NCBI RefSeq assembly: GCF_964253035.1
Contig: NZ_CAXUQL020000001.1
Location: 6,820,001-6,884,000 of the forward strand
Source: Pseudorhodoferax sp032153935
GTDB taxonomy: Bacteria > Pseudomonadota > Gammaproteobacteria > Burkholderiales > Burkholderiaceae_C
DNA: 64,000 nt
Direction: 5' to 3'
Shown: positions 1-8,106 of the stretch, one piece after another
Numbering within the stretch: the stretch's first letter is position 1
Layout: every line of letters begins with the position of its first letter
Notes under the pieces: generated by a model
Databases searched by the model: none
Seen by the model: only the letters and a program-made list of their open reading frames with translations
Told to the model about the DNA's origin: nothing
Program-made: the position numbers and the translations under genes

Positions 1-243
1 GACGGCGCCACGCCGGTGCAGGACGTGCAGCGCGCGCTGGTCATCGACGAGATGCCGCACGCCGAGGAGTACGAGACGCTGGCCGGCTTCATGATGGTGA
101 TGCTGCGCCGCGTGCCCAAGCGCACCGACACGGTGACCTGGGGCGGCTTTCGCTTCGAGGTGCTGGACGTGGACAGCTTTCGCATCGACCAGGTGATGGT
201 CTCGCGGATGACCGATCCGACCCCGGCGGCGCCTACGCGCTGA
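1..243 (+). CDS. C-terminal end of a CorC/HlyC-type transporter (5' partial)
   Basis: Only the last 80 residues are in the window; the frame is open from base 1 and ends in TGA at 241-243. The segment WGGFRFEVLDVDSFRIDQV followed by a short tail is typical of the transporter-associated CorC_HlyC domain that closes CBS-domain proteins of the hemolysin/CorC/UPF0053 family. These are inner-membrane proteins linked to magnesium and cobalt efflux or resistance. The membrane and CBS parts would lie upstream of the window. The 3' end overlaps the convergent lytic transglycosylase gene by 11 bases. The family is recognisable from the C-terminal domain; the exact substrate cannot be told. Confidence 0.8.
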   Translation, partial: DGATPVQDVQRALVIDEMPHAEEYETLAGFMMVMLRRVPKRTDTVTWGGFRFEVLDVDSFRIDQVMVSRMTDPTPAAPTR

Positions 244-877
244 AGTTCCAGCGCTTGCGCGCCGCCAGCACGGCGTTGGGGTACGGCGTTTGACCACGCG
301 AGCCGTTGTAGCGGCCCAGGCCCAGGAACAGATCGCCCCGCTCGCGGTCCAGGTAGTGGCGCAGGATCACGCAGCCGAAGCGCAGGTTGGTCTGCATGTG
401 GAACAGCCGGCTCGGGTCGCCATCGGCCAGGACGCGCGTCCAGAACGGCATGACTTGGGTGTAGCCCCGGGCGCCGGCCACGCTGATGGCGAAGCGGCGG
501 AAGTTGCTCTCGACCTCGATCAGGCCCAGCACCAGGGCGGTGTCCAGGCCGGCGCGGCGGCTTTCGTACCAGACTGTGTCCAGGAACTCGCGGCGCTCGC
601 TCCACTCGGGCTTGCGGCGCAGCAGCAGCGGGCTGGCCGCGCCCAGCCAGCGCAGGTAGGCCATGCGGGCTTCGGTGCTGTGGAATTCGGGCACCGGCGG
701 CGCCGACTGGGCCACGGCGGCGCTCAGCGCGCTGCGGACCGAATCGGCAAGGGGTTCCTCGACCTGGCCACCGGCATGGGCCAGTGCGCTGTGGCCGAGC
801 AGACCCGCACTGGCGACGCCCCCCAACAGCCTGCGGCGGGACAGGCCTGCTGTGGGGCGTGGTGCGACAGGGTTCAA
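233..877 (-). CDS. lytic transglycosylase, SLT domain, exported
   Basis: Murein-cleaving enzyme of the soluble lytic transglycosylase type, predicted periplasmic. A twin-arginine-like signal (SRRRLLGG, residues 13-20, then a hydrophobic run to about 34) heads the protein. The SLT domain runs from about residue 100: the likely catalytic glutamate is E123 in IEVESNF, and GARGYTQVMPFW at 135-146 is the conserved second motif (usually G-x-GLMQ-x-MP). The stop of proS (874-876) and a TTG start at 877 overlap, so this gene is probably translationally coupled to proS, an arrangement common in Burkholderiales. At 214 residues it is a short single-domain member. The start is the least certain part. 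Confidence 0.85.
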   Translation of the reverse strand: MNPVAPRPTAGLSRRRLLGGVASAGLLGHSALAHAGGQVEEPLADSVRSALSAAVAQSAPPVPEFHSTEARMAYLRWLGAASPLLLRRKPEWSERREFLDTVWYESRRAGLDTALVLGLIEVESNFRRFAISVAGARGYTQVMPFWTRVLADGDPSRLFHMQTNLRFGCVILRHYLDRERGDLFLGLGRYNGSRGQTPYPNAVLAARKRWNFSA

Positions 878-2613
878 GCCAGGCGTGATTTGACGAACGC
901 GCCAATCTCTGCCGTTGCCACACGCGTGGCGGCAGCGTCGCGCCGGTGCTGGTACTCGACCTGGCCGTCCTTGAGCGCCTTGTCGCCGATCGTCACGCGG
1001 TGCGGCACGCCGATCAACTCCCAGTCGGCGAACATGGCGCCCGGGCGCTCGCCACGGTCGTCCAGGATCACGTCCACGCCAGCGGCCATCAATTCCTGGT
1101 ACAGCGCTTCGGCAGCTTCCTTGACGGCCGGACTGCGGTCCGGGCTGATCGGGCAGACCGCCACCGTGAACGGCGCGATCGCATCGGGCCAGATGATGCC
1201 GCGCGCGTCGTGGTTCTGCTCAATGGCCGCGGCCGGCAGGCGGGTGATGCCGATGCCGTAGCAGCCCATTTCCAGGAACTGTGGCTTGCCGTCTTCGGCC
1301 AGGAAGCTCGCGTTCATGGCGCGGCTGTACTTGGTGCCCAGGTAGAACACATGGCCCACCTCGATGCCGCGCTCGATGGCCAGCACGCCCTTGCCGTCCG
1401 GCGACAGATCGCCGGCCACCACGTTGCGCAGGTCGGCCACGAGGTCGGGCTCGGGCAGGTCGCGGCCCCAGTTCACGCCGGTCATGTGGAAGTCGGGCGC
1501 GTTGGCGCCGCAGATCCAGTCGTGCATCACGGCCACGTCGCGGTCCGCTACCACGGTGACCGGCTGACGCAGGCCAACCGGGCCCAGGTAGCCAGGCTGG
1601 CAGCCGAAGTGCGCGTCGATCTCGGCCAGCGTGGCGAAGCGGAAGCCCTGCTCCATGCCTGCGAGCTTGCCGACCTTGACTTCGTTCATGTCGTGGTCGC
1701 CGCGCAGCAGCAGCAGCCAGACGCGCACCACGGTTGCGCCATCGGCGCCGGTGCTCTCGGTGGCCAGCACCAGCGACTTGACGGTGGTGGCGAGCGGCAC
1801 GCCCAGCAGCTCGGCCACATCGGCGCAGGTGGCCTTGCCTGGCGTGGGCGTCTTGGCCATGGCCTGGCTTGCGGCTGCGCGAGCCTGCGTGGGCGCCAGC
1901 GCCTCGGCCTTTTCCATATTGGCCGCGTACGCGCTGTCCGGGCAGTAGACGATGGCGTCCTCGCCGGTCGCGGCGATCACCTGGAATTCCTCGGACAGGT
2001 CGCCGCCGATGGCACCGCTGTCGGCCGCCACGGCACGGTAACGCAGGCCGAAGCGGTCGAAGATGCGACGGTAGGCCTGCGCCATGACCTGGTAGCTCGC
2101 CTTTGCCGAGGCCTGGTCGCGGTCGAAGCTGTACGCGTCCTTCATGATGAACTCGCGCCCGCGCATGAGACCGAAGCGCGGTCGGCGCTCGTCACGGAAC
2201 TTGGTCTGGATCTGGTAGAAGTTCTTGGGCAGTTGCTTGTAACTGCGCAGCTCCTGGCGTGCGATGTCGGTCACGACCTCTTCGCTGGTCGGCTGGACCA
2301 CGAAGTTGCGTTCGTGCCGGTCCTGGATGCGCAGCAATTCCGGACCCATCTTGTCGAAGCGGCCCGTCTCTTGCCAGAGTTCGGCCGGCTGCACCACGGG
2401 CATGGTCATCTCGATGGCGCCAGCGCGGTTCATCTCCTCGCGCACGATGGCCTCGACCTTGCGGATCACGCGCAGGCCCATGGGCATGTAGGTGTAGATG
2501 CCCGCGCCGAGCTTCTTGACCATGCCGGCGCGCGTCATCAGCTGGTGGCTGACGACCTCGGCATCGGCAGGAGCTTCCTTGAGCGTGGAAATCAGGAACT
2601 GGGACGCTTTCAT
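874..2613 (-). CDS. proS: prolyl-tRNA synthetase, bacterial type
   Basis: Charges tRNA-Pro with proline in the cytoplasm; 579 residues, the usual length of the bacterial-type enzyme with an inserted editing domain. Class II motif 2 is seen as FRDERRPRFGLMRGREFIMKD-like sequence near residue 140-160, and motif 3 as GCYGIGITR near 445. The middle portion, about 225-400, is the YbaK-like editing domain that clears mis-charged Ala-tRNA-Pro. The ATG at 2613 gives the canonical N-terminus MKASQFLIST; the longer open frame to 2694 lacks conservation and runs into the divergent rppH promoter. It is followed by the lytic transglycosylase in overlap. One detail: motif 3 ends ITRLPAAAIEQ where SRIVAAAIEQ is usual. 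Confidence 0.97.
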   Translation of the reverse strand: MKASQFLISTLKEAPADAEVVSHQLMTRAGMVKKLGAGIYTYMPMGLRVIRKVEAIVREEMNRAGAIEMTMPVVQPAELWQETGRFDKMGPELLRIQDRHERNFVVQPTSEEVVTDIARQELRSYKQLPKNFYQIQTKFRDERRPRFGLMRGREFIMKDAYSFDRDQASAKASYQVMAQAYRRIFDRFGLRYRAVAADSGAIGGDLSEEFQVIAATGEDAIVYCPDSAYAANMEKAEALAPTQARAAASQAMAKTPTPGKATCADVAELLGVPLATTVKSLVLATESTGADGATVVRVWLLLLRGDHDMNEVKVGKLAGMEQGFRFATLAEIDAHFGCQPGYLGPVGLRQPVTVVADRDVAVMHDWICGANAPDFHMTGVNWGRDLPEPDLVADLRNVVAGDLSPDGKGVLAIERGIEVGHVFYLGTKYSRAMNASFLAEDGKPQFLEMGCYGIGITRLPAAAIEQNHDARGIIWPDAIAPFTVAVCPISPDRSPAVKEAAEALYQELMAAGVDVILDDRGERPGAMFADWELIGVPHRVTIGDKALKDGQVEYQHRRDAAATRVATAEIGAFVKSRLA

Positions 2614-2669
2614 GGGCGAAAAGGAATGTGTGCAGGGAAGACCCGAAACCGGCGCGGGCTGGTCGCCGC

Positions 2670-2697
2670 TTGATACACAGACCACGCTGTGCATAAT
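2670..2697 (+). promoter_or_regulatory. sigma70-type promoter of rppH
   Basis: TTGATA at 2670-2675, a 16-bp spacer and CATAAT at 2692-2697 form a good sigma70 promoter firing towards rppH, with a predicted transcript start near 2704 and a leader of only about 20 nt before the ATG at 2727. It lies in the 113-bp divergent gap with proS. Confidence 0.6.
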
Positions 2698-2726
2698 GGT
2701 TTCAGTTAAAAAATTGGGGTTTGATT

Positions 2727-3377
2727 ATGCTTGACCGGGAAGGCTTCAGGCCCAACGTCGGCATCGTCCTGCTCAACCACAAGAACCAAGTGTTCTGGGG
2801 CAAGCGCATTCGCACGCACTCCTGGCAGTTCCCGCAAGGGGGCATCGACCGGGGCGAATCGCCAGAGCAGGCCATGTTCCGCGAACTGCACGAAGAAGTG
2901 GGTTTGCGTCCGGAACATGTGCGGGTCGTCGCGCGCACGCGCGACTGGTTGCGCTACGAGGTGCCGGACCGCTTCATTCGCCGCGATGCGCGCGGCCACT
3001 ACAAGGGACAGAAGCAGATCTGGTACCTGCTGCAGCTGACAGGACACGACTGGGACCTGAACCTGCGTGCGACCAACCATCCGGAGTTCGACGCCTGGCG
3101 CTGGAACGACTACTGGGTTCCGCTGGACGTGGTGGTGGAATTCAAGCGCGGCGTCTACGAGATGGCGCTGACCGAGCTGGCGCGCTACCTGCCGCGCCAC
3201 GACCACCGCAACCGCTACCTGCGTTCCAGCATGCGAACGCGCGAAAATGATCCGCACGATCTGCGCCACGACGTGGCGCAGCAGTTCGAATTGCCGCCCG
3301 GCGGCAGCTTCGAGCCCGATCCCCAAACCAACGAGCGGCTGGGCGCCGCTCCGCACAGCAACCATGCTTCTTCGTAA
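2727..3377 (+). CDS. rppH: RNA pyrophosphohydrolase RppH (Nudix)
   Basis: Removes pyrophosphate from the 5' end of triphosphorylated mRNA and so triggers RNase E-dependent decay; cytoplasmic. The Nudix box sits at residues 38-60 (GGIDRGESPEQAM then FRELHEEVGL) and fits GX5EX7REUXEEXGU. The ATG at 2727 gives the family N-terminus MLDREGFRPN; a TTG two codons upstream is a less likely start. At 216 residues it is longer than the E. coli enzyme (176), with a basic tail after about 160, as in other betaproteobacterial members. The last 14 bases overlap the start of the CNP1-like gene, so the two are probably co-transcribed. Confidence 0.95.
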   Translation: MLDREGFRPNVGIVLLNHKNQVFWGKRIRTHSWQFPQGGIDRGESPEQAMFRELHEEVGLRPEHVRVVARTRDWLRYEVPDRFIRRDARGHYKGQKQIWYLLQLTGHDWDLNLRATNHPEFDAWRWNDYWVPLDVVVEFKRGVYEMALTELARYLPRHDHRNRYLRSSMRTRENDPHDLRHDVAQQFELPPGGSFEPDPQTNERLGAAPHSNHASS

Positions 3378-3900
3378 CGGCCGCCTGGCGGCCTGCCTGG
3401 CCGCCGGCGCCCTGTGCGCTGCAACCGCCAGTGCACAGTCCATCAGCAAGGAATACAACAGCAACGCTCCGGACGAACCGGAGTGGGTCGAAAACGAGGC
3501 GCCCGCCGCCCCGGCATTCGACATGAGCAAGCTCGTGGACGTGACCGTCGACGCGCAAGGCGCATTGCGCTATGGCATCGATCCGGCGACGCTGCAGATC
3601 GGCAAGGATGGTGTGGTGCGCTACGTGATGGTGGCCCGCAGCACCAGCGGCGCGATGACCGCCATGTACGAAGGGATTCGCTGCGACACAGGCGAATACA
3701 AGCTCTACGCGCGCTACAACGTCGACAGGTGGACGCCGGTCGGCAAGCCCGAATGGAAGTCGCTCTGGGAATCCACGCGCGTCAAGTACCCACTGGCCTT
3801 CGCGCGCCAGGGCGGCTGCGACGGCAAAGCGCGCCCCACGTCGGTACAAGACATCGTGCGGCAGCTGAAGTCGCCCGCACAGACGGTCTACCCGAACTGA
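3364..3900 (+). CDS. CNP1-like family exported protein
   Basis: A 178-residue protein with a clear Sec signal peptide (hydrophobic residues 8-22, cleavage after ATASA), then an acidic stretch and a compact domain containing VVRYVMVARSTSGAMTAMYEGIRC and a second cysteine near the end (GGCDGK). This matches the CNP1-like family (after cryptic neisserial protein 1), which is found next to proB and rppH in betaproteobacteria; its function is unknown. The ATG at 3364 overlaps the rppH stop and gives a proper signal peptide, whereas the longer frame from 3247 does not. The two cysteines may form a periplasmic disulphide (inference). Converges with proB, leaving a 2-base gap. Confidence 0.85.
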   Translation: MLLRNGRLAACLAAGALCAATASAQSISKEYNSNAPDEPEWVENEAPAAPAFDMSKLVDVTVDAQGALRYGIDPATLQIGKDGVVRYVMVARSTSGAMTAMYEGIRCDTGEYKLYARYNVDRWTPVGKPEWKSLWESTRVKYPLAFARQGGCDGKARPTSVQDIVRQLKSPAQTVYPN

Positions 3901-3902
3901 GC

Positions 3903-5051
3903 TCAGCGGCTCAGCACGAGGTTGTCCCGGTGGACCATCTCGTGCTCGGCCGTGTAGCCGAGCAAGGCCTCGAACTCGCTGGACGGTTTGCGGCACAGCA
4001 GCCTGGCCTCGGCGCTGGCGTAGTTCGCCAGCCCGCGGGCGATGGTCTGGCCCTGGTTGTCGCGGATGGCGATCACGTCGCCGCGCGAGAACTCGCCCTC
4101 CACCGCGGTCATGCCGATCGGCAGCAGGCTCTTGCCCTCGCCACGCAGCTTGCGCGCCGCGCCATCGTCGACGACGACGGCACCGCGCAGTTGCAGGTGG
4201 TCGGCCATCCACTGCTTGCGCGCCTGCATCTTCTGCGTTTGCGCCACCAGCAAGGTGCCGATGGCTTCGCCCTGCGTCAGGCGCAACAGCACATCGGGCT
4301 CGCGGCCCCAGGCGATGACCGTCGACGCACCCGAGCCCGCCGCACGCTTGGCGGCGAGGATCTTGGTGATCATGCCGCCGCGGCCGATGCTGGATCCGAC
4401 ACCGCCAGCCATGGCCTCGAGCGCCGGATCGCCGGCCTGCGCCTCGTCGATGAAGCGCGCGTCCGGGTCCTTGCGCGGGTCGGCCGAGTACAGGCCGCGC
4501 TGGTCGGTCAGGATGACCAGGACATCGGCTTCGACCAGGTTCGCAACCAGGGCACCCAGGGTGTCGTTGTCGCCGAACTTGATTTCGTCGTTGACCACGG
4601 TGTCGTTCTCGTTGATCACCGGCACCACGCCGTGCTGCAGCAAGGTCAGCAAGGTGGATCGCGCGTTCAGGTAGCGCTCGCGGTCGGCCAGGTCGGCATG
4701 CGTGAGCAGCACCTGGGCGCTGCCCAGGCCGTTCTCGCGCAGCTTGCTCTCGTACATCTGCGCCAGGCCCATCTGTCCGACGGCGGCCGCGGCCTGCAGC
4801 GCGTGCACTTCGCGCGGGCGCGTGCTCCAGCCCAGGCGCTTCATGCCCTCGGCAATCGCACCGCTGGACACCATGATCAACTCACGGCCACGCGCGCCAT
4901 CGCCGCGCACCAGCGCTGCGAGCTGGCGCGACCACTCGCCGATGGCTGCCTCATCCAGGCCGCGCCCTTCGTTGGTCACCAGGCTGGAGCCGACCTTGAC
5001 GACGATGCGCCGCGCATCGCGCAGCAGGGTCGAGTGGGCAAGTGGCGTCAT
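3903..5051 (-). CDS. proB: glutamate 5-kinase (AAK kinase + PUA)
   Basis: First step of proline synthesis: ATP-dependent phosphorylation of glutamate to gamma-glutamyl phosphate. The amino-acid-kinase domain begins with RRIVVKVGSSLVT (residues 14-26), carries the substrate motif VINENDTV and the nucleotide motif LILTDQRGLYSADPR near 170-185, and is followed by a PUA domain from about 285 that is typical of proline-feedback-regulated forms. The length of 382 is normal. The ATG at 5051 was chosen because upstream sequence in frame overlaps obgE and is not conserved. It sits 4 nt behind obgE in the rplU-rpmA-obgE-proB order common in Burkholderiales. Confidence 0.97.
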   Translation of the reverse strand: MTPLAHSTLLRDARRIVVKVGSSLVTNEGRGLDEAAIGEWSRQLAALVRGDGARGRELIMVSSGAIAEGMKRLGWSTRPREVHALQAAAAVGQMGLAQMYESKLRENGLGSAQVLLTHADLADRERYLNARSTLLTLLQHGVVPVINENDTVVNDEIKFGDNDTLGALVANLVEADVLVILTDQRGLYSADPRKDPDARFIDEAQAGDPALEAMAGGVGSSIGRGGMITKILAAKRAAGSGASTVIAWGREPDVLLRLTQGEAIGTLLVAQTQKMQARKQWMADHLQLRGAVVVDDGAARKLRGEGKSLLPIGMTAVEGEFSRGDVIAIRDNQGQTIARGLANYASAEARLLCRKPSSEFEALLGYTAEHEMVHRDNLVLSR

Positions 5052-5055
5052 GGAA

Positions 5056-6126
5056 TCAAGCGTCGGAGGATTCGGAAAAACGTGGATCGATGGCGACGGG
5101 CTGGTTCTCGGCCGACTTCTCGGCATGGATGTGCTGGAACACGGCCTGCACCAGCTTCTCGCAGCCCTCACGCGTCAGCGCCGAGATCTCGAACACCGGG
5201 CCTTTGAAACGCAAGCGGCGCACGAAATCCTTGACCTTGGCGGCGCGCTCCTCGGTCGGCACCATGTCCAGCTTGTTGAGCACCAGCCAGCGCGGCTTGC
5301 CGTGCAGCGTGGCGTCGTACTTCTTGAGCTCGTTGACGATGGCGCGCGCCTGCACGACTGGGTCCACGCTCTCGTCGAAGGGCGCCATGTCGATGACATG
5401 CAGCAGCAAGCGTGTGCGCTGCAGATGGCGCAGGAACAGATGGCCCAGGCCCGCGCCGTCCGATGCACCTTCGATCAGGCCTGGCAGGTCGGCCACCACG
5501 AAGCTTTGCTCCGGGCCGACGCGCACCACGCCCAGGTTGGGGTGCAAGGTGGTGAACGGGTAATCGGCGATGCGCGGCCGCGCGTTCGACACCGCGGTGA
5601 TCAGCGTGGACTTGCCCGCGTTCGGCATGCCCAGCAGGCCGACGTCGGCCAACACCTTGAGCTCGAGCTTCAGGGCCTTCTTCTCGCCGGGCCAGCCGGG
5701 CGTCTTCTGGCGCGGCGCACGGTTGATCGCGCTCTTGAAGCGCATGTTGCCGAAGCCGCCATCGCCGCCCTTGGCGATCGTGATGACCTCGCCCGGCACC
5801 AGCAGCTCGAACAGCTGCTCGCCGGTCTCGGCATCGCTGATGATGGTGCCCACCGGCATGCGCAGCGTGATGTCGGCACCGGCCGCGCCGAACATGTCCG
5901 AGCCCATGCCGTGTTCGCCGCGCTTGGCCTCGTGGCGCCGCGTGTAGCGGTAGTCCACCAGGGTGTTCAGGTTGGGGTCGGCCACCGCATAGACGTGGCC
6001 GCCGCGGCCACCGTCGCCACCGTTGGGGCCGCCGAACTCCTTGTACTTCTCGTGGCGGAACGAAACGCAGCCGTTGCCACCGTCGCCGGACGCGACATCG
6101 ATCGTGGCTTCATCGACAAATTTCAT
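5056..6126 (-). CDS. obgE: Obg-family ribosome-assembly GTPase
   Basis: Large-subunit assembly and stringent-response GTPase. The glycine-rich Obg fold fills residues 1-158 (for example GDGGNG, GGPNGGDGGRGG). The G domain follows: P-loop GMPNAGKST at 166-174, G3 DLPGLIEGA and G4 NKLD. A short acidic C-terminal tail ends the 356-residue protein. The start ATG at 6126 is preceded by a strong GAGGTGGAG ribosome site. A terminator-like hairpin lies between rpmA and this gene, so expression may come partly from read-through of the rplU operon. Confidence 0.97.
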   Translation of the reverse strand: MKFVDEATIDVASGDGGNGCVSFRHEKYKEFGGPNGGDGGRGGHVYAVADPNLNTLVDYRYTRRHEAKRGEHGMGSDMFGAAGADITLRMPVGTIISDAETGEQLFELLVPGEVITIAKGGDGGFGNMRFKSAINRAPRQKTPGWPGEKKALKLELKVLADVGLLGMPNAGKSTLITAVSNARPRIADYPFTTLHPNLGVVRVGPEQSFVVADLPGLIEGASDGAGLGHLFLRHLQRTRLLLHVIDMAPFDESVDPVVQARAIVNELKKYDATLHGKPRWLVLNKLDMVPTEERAAKVKDFVRRLRFKGPVFEISALTREGCEKLVQAVFQHIHAEKSAENQPVAIDPRFSESSDA

Positions 6127-6161
6127 GCTCCACCTCGCAAGTTAAAGAGACCAAAACGACA

Positions 6162-6182
6162 AAGCCCCGACGAGCGGGGCTT
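6162..6182 (-). terminator. hairpin terminator after rpmA
   Basis: AAGCCCCG (6162-6169) pairs perfectly with CGGGGCTT (6175-6182) around a 5-nt loop. Read on the minus strand, the stem is followed by a T-rich run (TGTCGTTTTGG). It lies 22 nt after the rpmA stop and 36 nt before the obgE start, so it probably attenuates rather than fully separates the two. Confidence 0.65.
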
Positions 6183-6203
6183 GGTTCCGGAGGACCGAAG
6201 TCC

Positions 6204-6464
6204 TCAGGCTGCCGGCGTGATGAAGACCGTGTGCTTGTTCATCGAACCCTTGACGGCGAACGACACGTGGCCGTCGACCAGGGCGAACAAGGTGTGGTCC
6301 TTGCCGACGCCGACGTTGCCGCCGGCATGGAAACGCGTGCCGCGCTGGCGCACGATGATGGAACCGGCGCTGACCAGCTCACCACCGAAGGCCTTCACGC
6401 CCAGCATCTTGGGCTTGGAGTCGCGCCCGTTGCGTGTAGAGCCGCCGCCTTTTTTCTGTGCCAT
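6204..6464 (-). CDS. rpmA: 50S ribosomal protein L27
   Basis: Ribosomal protein bL27, whose N-terminal tail reaches the peptidyl transferase centre. The 86-residue sequence starts MAQKKGGGSTRNGRDS and carries the family motifs SIIVRQRGTRFHAG and DHTLFALVDG. There is no N-terminal cleavage extension of the Firmicutes kind. A good AAAGGAAT ribosome site precedes the ATG, 11 nt after rplU. Confidence 0.98.
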   Translation of the reverse strand: MAQKKGGGSTRNGRDSKPKMLGVKAFGGELVSAGSIIVRQRGTRFHAGGNVGVGKDHTLFALVDGHVSFAVKGSMNKHTVFITPAA

Positions 6465-6475
6465 GACCTATTCCT

Positions 6476-6787
6476 TTAACCGGCGATCGCGCCGATTTGC
6501 AGTTCGGTGAACTGCTGGCGATGGCCTTGACGTTTCTGATAGTGCTTGCGACGGCGCATCTTGAAGATGTGCACCTTGTCGTGCTTGCCATGCGCCACGA
6601 CGGTTGCCGTGACGGTTGCGCCGGACACCAAGGGCGTGCCCACCTTGATCTCGCTGCCGTTGCCAACGGCGAGAACCTGGTCGATCACGATCTCTTGGCC
6701 TACATCCGCAGCAATCTGTTCTACTTTAATTTTTTCGCCGGAAGCAACGCGATACTGCTTGCCACCGGTTTTTATGACCGCGTACAT
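6476..6787 (-). CDS. rplU: 50S ribosomal protein L21
   Basis: Ribosomal protein bL21, 103 residues, starting MYAVIKTGGKQYRV with the conserved motif KMRRRKHYQKRQGHRQ in the C-terminal half; it binds 23S rRNA next to L20. First gene of the rplU-rpmA(-obgE-proB) operon. Its 5' leader holds a 7-bp hairpin (listed separately) and an extended -10 promoter. Confidence 0.98.
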   Translation of the reverse strand: MYAVIKTGGKQYRVASGEKIKVEQIAADVGQEIVIDQVLAVGNGSEIKVGTPLVSGATVTATVVAHGKHDKVHIFKMRRRKHYQKRQGHRQQFTELQIGAIAG

Positions 6788-6804
6788 GTGAAACCTCTGA
6801 TGAG

Positions 6805-6827
6805 CCCTCTACCTAAGCTCTAGAGGG
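6805..6827 (-). promoter_or_regulatory. leader hairpin upstream of rplU
   Basis: CCCTCTA (6805-6811) and TAGAGGG (6821-6827) pair perfectly around a 9-nt loop, 18 nt upstream of the rplU start in its transcribed leader. It could be a ribosomal-protein autoregulatory element, but this is inference; no known leader family was matched. Confidence 0.35.
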
Positions 6828-6863
6828 TGAGCCATCGCCGGACGAATTTCCGCGAAGCCCGCG

Positions 6864-6872
6864 AGTATAGCA
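6864..6872 (-). promoter_or_regulatory. extended -10 promoter of rplU operon
   Basis: On the minus strand TGCTATACT (plus 6864-6872) is an extended -10 element (TGn plus TATACT) about 75 nt upstream of the rplU ATG. No convincing -35 is seen, which is usual for extended -10 promoters. Confidence 0.5.
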
Positions 6873-6933
6873 CCCCTGGGCCGGGCGCAGACCAGCCAGT
6901 GCGCCGGCCCGGCGGATGGCAGGAGCGGCTTCC

Positions 6934-6939
6934 TATAAT
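6934..6939 (+). promoter_or_regulatory. -10 element of ispB
   Basis: A perfect TATAAT. The predicted transcript start is near 6946, downstream of the ATG at 6916. This argues that ispB begins at the TTG at 6967 and not at that ATG. No good -35 is visible. Confidence 0.5.
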
Positions 6940-6966
6940 CCGCCGCAATTACCCTGGGTCACACCT

Positions 6967-7950
6967 TTGTCCGTCCACAACTCCAGCACCGCAGAGGCGG
7001 TTGCGCTGATCGCCGACGACATGCGCGAAGTCGATCGATTGATCGCCAAGCGCCTTTCTTCCGATGTGCCGCTCGTCGGCCAGGTCGCACAGTACATCAT
7101 CTCCGCGGGCGGCAAGCGGCTGCGCCCGGCCCTGCTGTTGCTGATGTGCGGCGCGCTCGGCCAGCGTTCGCCCCAGCGCTTCACGCTGGCAGCGGTGGTG
7201 GAATTCATCCACACCGCCACGCTGCTGCACGACGACGTGGTCGACGACTCCACGCTGCGGCGCGGCCGCGCCACGGCCAACGAGGCCTTCGGCAACCCGG
7301 CCAGCGTGCTGGTGGGCGACTTCCTGTACTCACGCGCCTTCCAGATGATGGTCGAGGTGGGCGACATGCGCATCATGCAGACCCTGGCCGAGGCGACCAA
7401 CGTGATCGCCGAGGGCGAGGTCATGCAGCTCGTGAACATGCACGACGCCTCGCTGGACGAAAACGGCTACCTGCGCGTGATCCGCTCCAAGACCGCCAAG
7501 CTGTTCGAGGCCAGCGCGCGCATCGCGGCCATCCTGGCCGGCAGCCCGCCCGAGATCGAACGCGCCTGCGCCGACTACGGCCAGGCGCTGGGCACGGCGT
7601 TCCAGGTCATCGACGACGTGCTGGACTACGATGGCGCGCCCGAGGAGATGGGCAAGAACCTCGGCGATGACCTGCGCGAAGGCAAGTGCACGCTGCCGCT
7701 GATCGCCGCCATGCGGCGCGGCACCGCAGCCCAACGCGACACCATCCGTGTCGCGATCGAGAACGGTGCTGTCGACAACATCGACGAAATCATCGCCATC
7801 GTGCGCGAAACCGGCGCTCTGGACATCACCCGCGAAGCCGCCGCGGCAGAAGCGCAACGCGCCATCGAGGCCATCTCGCAACTGTCTCCAAATGACAACA
7901 CAAAAGCTTTGCTACAATTAGCGGCTCAGCTGTTGCAGCGCAGGTCCTAG
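6967..7950 (+). CDS. ispB: polyprenyl (octaprenyl) diphosphate synthase
   Basis: Trans-prenyltransferase that builds the side chain of ubiquinone by adding isopentenyl units to farnesyl diphosphate. The first aspartate-rich motif is DDVVD (residues 89-93 from the TTG start) within LLHDDVVDDSTLRRG, and the second is QVIDDVLDYDG; GGKRLRPAL near 48-56 binds pyrophosphate. The TTG at 6967 gives 327 residues, close to the normal length. The in-frame ATG at 6916 lies upstream of the TATAAT box and would add 17 unconserved residues. A ribosome site is not obvious. tRNA-Pro follows 16 nt after the stop and is probably transcribed with it. Confidence 0.93.
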   Translation: MSVHNSSTAEAVALIADDMREVDRLIAKRLSSDVPLVGQVAQYIISAGGKRLRPALLLLMCGALGQRSPQRFTLAAVVEFIHTATLLHDDVVDDSTLRRGRATANEAFGNPASVLVGDFLYSRAFQMMVEVGDMRIMQTLAEATNVIAEGEVMQLVNMHDASLDENGYLRVIRSKTAKLFEASARIAAILAGSPPEIERACADYGQALGTAFQVIDDVLDYDGAPEEMGKNLGDDLREGKCTLPLIAAMRRGTAAQRDTIRVAIENGAVDNIDEIIAIVRETGALDITREAAAAEAQRAIEAISQLSPNDNTKALLQLAAQLLQRRS

Positions 7951-7966
7951 GGCCTGAGTTGCAAAT

Positions 7967-8043
7967 CGGGGTGTAGCTTAGCCTGGTAGAGCGCTACGTT
8001 CGGGACGTAGAGGCCGGAGGTTCGAATCCTCTCACCCCGACCA
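7967..8043 (+). tRNA. tRNA-Pro (anticodon CGG)
   Basis: A 77-nt cloverleaf with encoded CCA. The acceptor CGGGGTG pairs with CACCCCG, the discriminator base is A, the D-loop contains AGCCTGGTAGA, the anticodon stem CTACG/CGTAG encloses TTCGGGA (anticodon CGG), and the T-arm contains GGTTCGAATCC. It reads CCG proline codons, which are common in this GC-rich genome. It lies directly behind ispB and is followed by a good terminator. Confidence 0.97.
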
Positions 8044-8068
8044 GCCAAGTCATTGTCATGAGCAAAAG

Positions 8069-8086
8069 AGGCCGCGCAAGCGGCCT
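8069..8086. terminator. bidirectional terminator between tRNA-Pro and hutF
   Basis: AGGCCGC (8069-8075) pairs with GCGGCCT (8080-8086) around a GCAA tetraloop. On the plus strand TTGTTGT follows and on the minus strand CTCTTTTGCTC, so it can end both the tRNA transcript and the converging hutF transcript. Confidence 0.7.
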
Positions 8087-8106
8087 TTGTTGTCTCTGCC
8101 CGCAGC

